In this document: positions 58,931-64,000 of the stretch, one piece after another
Layout of the letters: each line of letters starts with the position of its first letter
Numbering within the stretch: position 1 is the stretch's first letter
Assembly: GCF_020150815.1 (NCBI RefSeq)
Contig: NZ_CP083723.1
Location: 310,001 to 374,000, forward strand
From: Haloprofundus salilacus
GTDB lineage: Archaea; Halobacteriota; Halobacteria; Halobacteriales; Haloferacaceae
Reading direction: 5' to 3'
Length of the DNA: 64,000 bases
Made by a program: the position numbers and the translations under genes
Notes under the pieces: generated by a model
The model's input: the letters and a program-made list of their open reading frames with translations, nothing else
The model's database searches: none
What the model was told of the DNA's origin: nothing

Positions 58931-59932
58931 TCAGTCGCTCGAATCGGCGGTCGTTTCCGTCGTCGACGCTGTCCCGAGGTCGACCGTCTCCGACGCCGAG
59001 ACCATCCCGTCGACGCTCGCGGTCACGAGTCCGTCCTCGCCGCCGGTGTACTCGGTGCTGAAGCCCTGGCTCCACTCGACGTGTCCGCCCGCGTCGACGT
59101 TGTCGCGAACGACGGTCGACTCGTCGTCGTCGGCGATGCCGGTCGTCGGCCAGTACACCGCCGCGAGGAACTCGCCATCGACGTTACTGACGTTCTCGGC
59201 GACCAGCGAGAGTTCGACGCTCGTACCGTCGTTTATCACTTCGGTTTCGAATGATTGCAACTCGAACGTCGGCGCGCGACGCCTGAGTTCTGAAACGGCG
59301 TCCGCCGGAAGCGACCACTCGGCGGTGTCGTCGCCGCGTCGACAACGAATCGTGGCGTCGTTCGCGTCCAGCGGCGACGGTGGTTCGAAGACCACCCAGC
59401 CGACCTGTTCGCTCTCGGGATACGCGTACGGGTCGTCGTACTGAATCTCCCCGCGTCCGGCGAGCATCGTCGTGTACGCGCCTTCGGTCCGTGTCTCAAC
59501 TTTGACCGCGGAGTACGTCGTTCCCGCCGCTGATAGCTCGAACGCGTCGTATTCGGGTTCCGCGACGGCGTTCACGCCCGATCCGTCGTCGCTTTGCACC
59601 TCGGCGACGACGAACTGTCGGTCCTCGGGGGCGAGCACGCCGCCGGACCCCATGATAGAGTCGTAGGCGACCGCCTTCTCGACGGTCGGGTTCGCGACGG
59701 CGACCTGCACGTCGCCGAGCGTTCGTATCGACGACTCGGGAAGCGTGAACGCCGCGTTCGATGCCGGGGTCGTGCTGTTCTCCCCGGACGGGTCGGGACT
59801 GGTCGTCGGCGTCGCCGTCGTCGACGAACTGCCGTCGTCTCCCGACTCTGTCGGGAGGGCGGTACACCCGGCGGTGAGACCGACCGCTGCGAGTCCGGTC
59901 GCACGCAAAAAGTGACGTCTGGAGGGCGTCAT
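58931..59932 (-). CDS. Predicted lipoprotein of unknown function
   Basis: This 333-residue exported protein has an N-terminus MTPSRRHFLRATGLAAVGLTAGC with a twin-arginine motif (SRRHFLR) and a lipobox (TAGC, Cys23), so it is a Tat-exported lipoprotein. A Ser/Thr/Pro-rich linker follows (about 28-60). Two beta-rich domains come next: one with VAVANPTVEKAVAYDSIMGSGG and QFVVAEVQSDDGSG, and a second with TSVELSLVAENVSNVDGEFLAAVYW and GFSTEYTGGEDGLVTASVDG. No enzyme motif is visible. It lies between the signal peptidases and the methylthiotransferase. Confidence 0.8.
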   Translation of the reverse strand: MTPSRRHFLRATGLAAVGLTAGCTALPTESGDDGSSSTTATPTTSPDPSGENSTTPASNAAFTLPESSIRTLGDVQVAVANPTVEKAVAYDSIMGSGGVLAPEDRQFVVAEVQSDDGSGVNAVAEPEYDAFELSAAGTTYSAVKVETRTEGAYTTMLAGRGEIQYDDPYAYPESEQVGWVVFEPPSPLDANDATIRCRRGDDTAEWSLPADAVSELRRRAPTFELQSFETEVINDGTSVELSLVAENVSNVDGEFLAAVYWPTTGIADDDESTVVRDNVDAGGHVEWSQGFSTEYTGGEDGLVTASVDGMVSASETVDLGTASTTETTADSSD

Positions 59933-59983
59933 CACTCAAGACTGTCAGGTGTGTTGGTAAATGCTTTCTCCCACTACCGACCG

Positions 59984-61234
59984 TTAAATTGGTTCACCGA
60001 ACGCGTACACGGTCTGGTGCCCCGTCACCTCGACTTCGAGGAAGTCGCCGGGTTCGACGCCGTGGTCCGAGGCGTTCTGGACGATAATCTGTCGGTACGC
60101 GCCGTCGCGACATTTCACCGAGTCGCCGACGCCCTCCTCGACGACGAGCACCTCCTGCTGTGTGCCGACCATCGCCTCGTACGCCTCGCCGACGATTTCC
60201 ATCTTCAGTTCCGACATCGCCTTCGAGCGCTCTTTCTTGATTGTGCCGCCGAGACCTTTCATGTCGGCGGCGTCCGTCCCGGGGCGCTTCGAGAAACGCG
60301 TGATGTTCACCTTCTCGGGGCGAATCTCCTTGAACAAGGCCATGCTCTGGGCGTGGTCGTGCTCGGTCTCGGTGGGAAAGCCGACGATGAAGTCCGTCGA
60401 GAGCGTCCAGTAGTCGAGTTTGTCGTCGAAGACTTCGACGATGTCGAGGAACTTGTCGACGCGGTGCTGTCGCCGCATCTCTTCGAGCACGTCGTCGCTG
60501 CCCGACTGGACGGGGAGGTGGATGAAGTTGTAGAGCTTCTCGTTCTCCGCGAACACCTCGGCGAGTTCCTCGCGGATGCCGTGGATACCTCCCGGGTTGG
60601 CCATCCCGACTCGAACCCGAAAGTCGCCCTCGATGTCGCAGATGCAGTCGAGTAGTTCCGGAAGCTTTCGTTCACCCGTGTCCCAGCCGTAGACACCGGT
60701 GTCCTGGCCGGTGACGCGGATCTCCGTCGCCCCGGCGTGGACGAGCGCTCGAGCCTTCTCGACGTTCTCCTCGACGGGCGGCGAGTCGATGCGCCCGGTG
60801 GCGAACTTCGTGATGCAGTACGAGCAGTTCGACATGCAACCGCGGGCGATGGGGAGGATGCCGACCTGTCCGTCGAGGACGGGTTGAGTGTCCGGGGTGA
60901 CGGTCGGACACTCGCCGTTCATCGCCGCGTTCGGGACATCGTCCCAGTGGAGCACCTCGGCGTCGATGCCAGCCTCGCGGAACTCGTCGCCCTGCGCGAG
61001 CGCCATGCAGCCGGTGATGATGAGGTCCGCTGTCTCCTTCTCCAGTTCCTGCGCCCGGCGAATCATGTTGCGCTCGGTCTTCTCGACGACCGTGCAGGTG
61101 TTGAGGATGGCCACGTCGGCCTCCTCGGGTCCGTCGGCGGGGTGGTGGCCGCCGTCGCGCAGCGCCTGCTCGATGTGACGGCTCTCACCCCGATTCGACG
61201 TGCAACCGTAGGTTTCGATGTGGTACCGGGCCAT
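59984..61234 (-). CDS. tRNA (t6A37) methylthiotransferase, MtaB/CDKAL1 type
   Basis: This 416-residue radical-SAM enzyme adds a methylthio group to t6A at position 37 of tRNA. The N-terminal domain (UPF0004) has three Cys (ETYGCTSNRGES, LNTCTVVEKTE, ITGCMALAQGDE) for one [4Fe-4S] cluster. The radical-SAM core has GCMSNCSYCITKFATGR (CxxxCxxC). A C-terminal TRAM domain ends HQTVYAFGEPI. Length and motifs match the archaeal branch. It would act in the cytosol on tRNAs decoding ANN codons. The neighbours on either side are lipoprotein genes. Confidence 0.93.
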   Translation of the reverse strand: MARYHIETYGCTSNRGESRHIEQALRDGGHHPADGPEEADVAILNTCTVVEKTERNMIRRAQELEKETADLIITGCMALAQGDEFREAGIDAEVLHWDDVPNAAMNGECPTVTPDTQPVLDGQVGILPIARGCMSNCSYCITKFATGRIDSPPVEENVEKARALVHAGATEIRVTGQDTGVYGWDTGERKLPELLDCICDIEGDFRVRVGMANPGGIHGIREELAEVFAENEKLYNFIHLPVQSGSDDVLEEMRRQHRVDKFLDIVEVFDDKLDYWTLSTDFIVGFPTETEHDHAQSMALFKEIRPEKVNITRFSKRPGTDAADMKGLGGTIKKERSKAMSELKMEIVGEAYEAMVGTQQEVLVVEEGVGDSVKCRDGAYRQIIVQNASDHGVEPGDFLEVEVTGHQTVYAFGEPI

Positions 61235-61336
61235 TCGCTTGTGGGTGGTATCGGGTCTGCGGGCAAAAGCGCGACGATTGGGGGCGGTTCGTAGGCCGTC
61301 TTCGAGACTGCTTTCGAGCGTCTCGTGTCCTTCCGA

Positions 61337-61346
61337 AAATATATCA
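61337..61346 (+). promoter_or_regulatory. Box A promoter of the beta-propeller lipoprotein gene
   Basis: AAATATATCA is centred about 28 nt upstream of ATG 61370. It supports that start and a leaderless mRNA. Confidence 0.6.
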
Positions 61347-61369
61347 CGAGTCCGGACGCACGGTCAGTG

Positions 61370-62554
61370 ATGCCCTCTAGACGACAGGTTCTCGCGGCGG
61401 TCGGTGCGGCGGGAAGCTTCGGCGTAGCCGGATGTATCGCGTCGGAGTATCGCGGTTCAGAACCCGACACGGCCGCACGTGGCGACGAAAATACGCAGGC
61501 AGACTGGCCCCGACCCGCGTTCGACGCTGGGTGGACGAGTTACAACCCGAACCCGGTCGGTCCGCACTCAAATCCCACGGAGCGGTGGTCGACCGAGCTT
61601 CCCGGTCTTCCGACGGGACGCCCCGTCGTCGCGGACGGAACCGTCTTTGTCCCGTGTTCCGGTGATCTCCTCGCACTCGATGCAGAGTCGGGCGAGGAGC
61701 GCTGGCACGCCGGCGACGAAGACGACCACTATCTCCGCTCGCCGTTGGTCCACGGGGGGACCGTGTACACCGCGTCGGGCGGCGGGCGAGCGTTCGCCGT
61801 CGACGCGGAGACGGGCGAGGAACTGTGGACCGCCGAAACCGACGCCAGTGCCGCCACAGTGCCGACGCTCGACCGCCACGGCGAGGCGTTCTTCGTCGGC
61901 GATAGCGACGGGACGATATACGCGTTCGATGCCGAATCCGGCGACGAGCAGTGGCGACGTAACGTCTTCGGTGTCGCAACTCGACTCGTCGCGCGGCACG
62001 GTGTCCTGACGGTCGGAACCGAAGGCGGCGAGGTGTACGCGCTCGACCCGTACGGAGAGCGCGGCTACTGGCGGACCAAACTCGGCGGCGCGGTGCAGGC
62101 GCTCGCGGTCAAAAACAGCGACGTGTTCGCCGGGGGATTCGGCGGCCCCCTCGCGCGACTTCAGTCCGGCGCCTTCGCCGGAACGCCCCGCTGGGAGAGC
62201 GACGCCGTCACCGCCCACCGGTCGCTCGTGGTCGCGAACGACGCCGTCTTCGGCACCGACGGGACGGGACTTACCGCAGTCGACGCGGCTTCGGGCGAAA
62301 CCCGCTGGACAGTCGGGGACGACTACTTCTCGGGACCCGCCGCAGCGGGCGAGATACTCTACGTCGGCGGCGAGAGCCGCGTGGATGCCTACGCGCTCGA
62401 CGGCGGCGTCGGCGTCGACGACGTTCGATTCGGCGCCAAACGGTGGTCGTTCGATCTGGAGGGCGGCGTTCAGGAGGGTCTCGCCGTCGCCGACGGCGCG
62501 GTTTTCGCGCTGACCACTACTGAAGATAAATCACGGGCGTACGCTATCGAGTAA
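61370..62554 (+). CDS. PQQ-like beta-propeller lipoprotein
   Basis: This 394-residue exported protein has a signal (SRRQVLAAVGAAGSFGVAGC) carrying a Tat-like RR and a lipobox (VAGC, Cys22). The body is a PQQ-type (BamB-like) propeller: about seven blades with A-x-D-x-x-x-G-x-x-x-W signatures, for example LALDAESGEERWHA, FAVDAETGEELWTA, YAFDAESGDEQWRR, TAVDAASGETRWTV and FDLEGGVQEG. No PQQ ligands or enzyme active site are obvious, so it may be a binding or scaffold protein on the cell surface. It is isolated between the methylthiotransferase and transporter genes. Confidence 0.88.
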   Translation: MPSRRQVLAAVGAAGSFGVAGCIASEYRGSEPDTAARGDENTQADWPRPAFDAGWTSYNPNPVGPHSNPTERWSTELPGLPTGRPVVADGTVFVPCSGDLLALDAESGEERWHAGDEDDHYLRSPLVHGGTVYTASGGGRAFAVDAETGEELWTAETDASAATVPTLDRHGEAFFVGDSDGTIYAFDAESGDEQWRRNVFGVATRLVARHGVLTVGTEGGEVYALDPYGERGYWRTKLGGAVQALAVKNSDVFAGGFGGPLARLQSGAFAGTPRWESDAVTAHRSLVVANDAVFGTDGTGLTAVDAASGETRWTVGDDYFSGPAAAGEILYVGGESRVDAYALDGGVGVDDVRFGAKRWSFDLEGGVQEGLAVADGAVFALTTTEDKSRAYAIE

Positions 62555-62593
62555 AAGTGACGACGGGCACGGACTCCGGTCGGGAGCGGTCGT

Positions 62594-64000
62594 TCAGTCG
62601 TCGTCCGACGCCGACCCGGAGCCGAACAGCCGGCTGAGCAGCGACCGCTCGCTCGGGCGCTCGGCGAGCAGCACCGAACACTCCACCTCGTCGACGATGT
62701 CGTAGACGAGCGACCCGGTCAACAGTCGCGAGAGCAGGCCGCGTTCGGTCGCGCCGATGACGACCATCGACATCTCCTCGGAGTGGCGGCCGATGGCACC
62801 CTCGACGTCGCCGGAGACGTCGACGCGAATCTCGGCGTCTTCGATGTCCCGTTCTTCGGCCCACTCGCGGAGGAACGTCTCGCCCGCTTCGCGCTCGTCC
62901 TCGCCGTCGACGACGTAGAGCAGCGAGACGTTCGAACCCTGGTTGAGCAGGACGCGCGCGACCTCTGCGCTGAGGTCGGAGTCGCCGCCGCCTGCCGTCG
63001 GGACCAGCACGTCAGAGGGGTCGAACCCCTCGTCTTTCAGCACGAGGAAGTCGCACGGCAGGTTCCCGGCGAGTTCGCCGAGCGTCCCCTCGACGCGGCC
63101 GGCCGACCAGAACGGCGAGCCGCCCCAGCCCATCACGACGAGGTCAGCGCGGTGGTCGCGGGCGGCGTCGAACACCTCCTCGACGGAGCGGTGAGAGACG
63201 ATGGTCTGCGTCTCGACGGGTGCGCCGAACGTCTCCGCGTCCTCGCGGGCGGCCGCCAGCAACTTCTCGGATTCGGCGTCGATCTGCTCGACGCGCTCGG
63301 CCCCGGCCGACAGCGGCACCTGGTCCGGGACGGTGACGATGTGAACGGCTTCGACTGTCCCGCCGCGAGCCGTCGCCAGCAGACTCGCGAGTTCGATGAG
63401 GTGTTTCTCCGTTCGCGGGTTCGAGAGCGGGACCATGACGCGGTAGTCGCCGCCGTCGGGTTTGACCGTGCTGGCAGCTGAGACGGCCGCGTCGGGCATC
63501 TCCTCCGAACGTGAGAGGATGTACCGACTGAGTAGCCCGCCTGTCTCGACTTTCTCACGCGCGTAGACGAAGTACCACACCACTGCGCCCAGGACAAACA
63601 CCGCCGACAGCGCGATCTCGATGTCGTCCATGAACGCGACGAGTCCGAGTGACAGCAGCGCCCCTGCGATGGGCGTCACCGGGTAGAACGGCACGCGGAA
63701 CTCCGGGTCGTAATCGACGGCGTCGGACTCGCGGAAGACGATGAGTGCGGCGTTCATCAGCGCGTAAACGATGAGGTGCAGTACGCTCGCCGCCTTCGCC
63801 AACACCGCAAGGTCCTGGCCCAAAGCCGAGATAAAGACGATGATGATGAGTCCGGTCACCAGAATCGAGCGGTACGGCGTCGCGAACCTCGGGTGAATCT
63901 TGTTGAGCCAGTTCGTGACGATTTTTTCGCGACCCATCGCGAAGTTGATGCGCGCAGACGCGAGAATCGAGGCGTTCGCCGATGACGCCGTCGCCAACAG
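62594..64000 (-). CDS. APC family amino acid transporter with two UspA domains (partial)
   Basis: The minus-strand gene runs beyond the right edge, so its N-terminus is missing; 468 residues are visible. The first about 150 hold the C-terminal membrane helices of an APC permease ([34 protein letters not shown]..., [21 protein letters not shown]). Two UspA-type domains follow: [21 protein letters not shown] (about 205-330) and [27 protein letters not shown] to [33 protein letters not shown] (about 345-450). The UspA domains probably sense nucleotides or stress and regulate transport. The substrate is unknown. Confidence 0.9.
   Translation of the reverse strand: MLATASSANASILASARINFAMGREKIVTNWLNKIHPRFATPYRSILVTGLIIIVFISALGQDLAVLAKAASVLHLIVYALMNAALIVFRESDAVDYDPEFRVPFYPVTPIAGALLSLGLVAFMDDIEIALSAVFVLGAVVWYFVYAREKVETGGLLSRYILSRSEEMPDAAVSAASTVKPDGGDYRVMVPLSNPRTEKHLIELASLLATARGGTVEAVHIVTVPDQVPLSAGAERVEQIDAESEKLLAAAREDAETFGAPVETQTIVSHRSVEEVFDAARDHRADLVVMGWGGSPFWSAGRVEGTLGELAGNLPCDFLVLKDEGFDPSDVLVPTAGGGDSDLSAEVARVLLNQGSNVSLLYVVDGEDEREAGETFLREWAEERDIEDAEIRVDVSGDVEGAIGRHSEEMSMVVIGATERGLLSRLLTGSLVYDIVDEVECSVLLAERPSERSLLSRLFGSGSASDDD

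Overview
The window is high-GC DNA from a halophilic archaeon (class Halobacteria). The predicted proteins are very acidic (Asp/Glu-rich). Promoters look archaeal: many genes have a TATA-like box A about 25-30 nt upstream of the start codon, consistent with leaderless mRNAs. Several gene families are archaeal or haloarchaeal: mevalonate-pathway HMG-CoA reductase, split GMP synthase, transcription factor S, siroheme decarboxylase, an archaeal-type methylthiotransferase, Sec11-type signal peptidases and an archaeal Vms1-like factor. A member of the Haloferacaceae or a close relative is my inference; no rRNA is present to settle it. The window is chromosomal housekeeping and accessory metabolism. 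I see no insertion sequence, CRISPR array, prophage or replication origin. One tRNA gene (tRNA-Leu, anticodon TAA) and one candidate structured RNA are present.

Layout. 0-9 kb: the start of a protein leaving the left edge; a TrkA-type K+ regulator flanked by two small Lrp/AsnC effector-domain (RAM) proteins; a stand-alone CDC48 N-domain-like protein; an ATP-grasp ligase; then a winged-helix protein, a luciferase-like monooxygenase and an ABC exporter; a noncoding stretch with a probable small structured RNA; and tRNA-Leu. 9-16.8 kb: a ferredoxin, an acetyltransferase and a fused AhbA/AhbB siroheme decarboxylase on the minus strand, then a TrpD2-like protein, an M20 amidohydrolase, a lipoprotein, an aspartoacylase-like enzyme and a BASS transporter. 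17-23 kb: an orphan Rieske protein with a membrane partner, a cyclophilin, a Vms1-like ribosome-rescue protein, and a dgcN-dgcA pair.

23-33 kb is mostly minus-strand: a membrane protein, PspA, transcription factor S with two uncharacterised cysteine-motif or coiled-coil proteins, a RecA-fold protein with a degenerate P-loop, a beta-RFAP-synthase-like GHMP protein, and the overlapping pyrG-guaA(B) pair. 33-45 kb: a PHP phosphoesterase, a saccharopine-dehydrogenase-like protein, an aldo/keto reductase, an MFS transporter, a 2-oxoacid dehydrogenase E1 alpha/beta pair without E2/E3, a winged-helix/zinc protein, an FNT channel, an amidohydrolase and a 25-codon ORF with a strong promoter. 45-54 kb: hmgA, BrkB-like and cupin genes, icd, an MscS-related membrane protein, a Ntn-type asparaginase and a large secreted glycoprotein. 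54-64 kb: map, peroxiredoxin, a HIT hydrolase between two degenerate tandem repeats, a CDF metal transporter, two tandem signal peptidases (one with a displaced catalytic His), lipoproteins, a tRNA methylthiotransferase, a beta-propeller lipoprotein and a truncated APC-UspA transporter at the right edge.

The most interesting leads are the structured RNA at 8310-8412, the paired RAM proteins around trkA, the lone CDC48 N-domain, the beta-RFAP synthase homologue, the signal-peptidase paralogue lacking the usual His, the promoter-driven 25-codon ORF at 44452-44529, and the degenerate repeats around the HIT gene. No single obvious new defence or mobile system was found.
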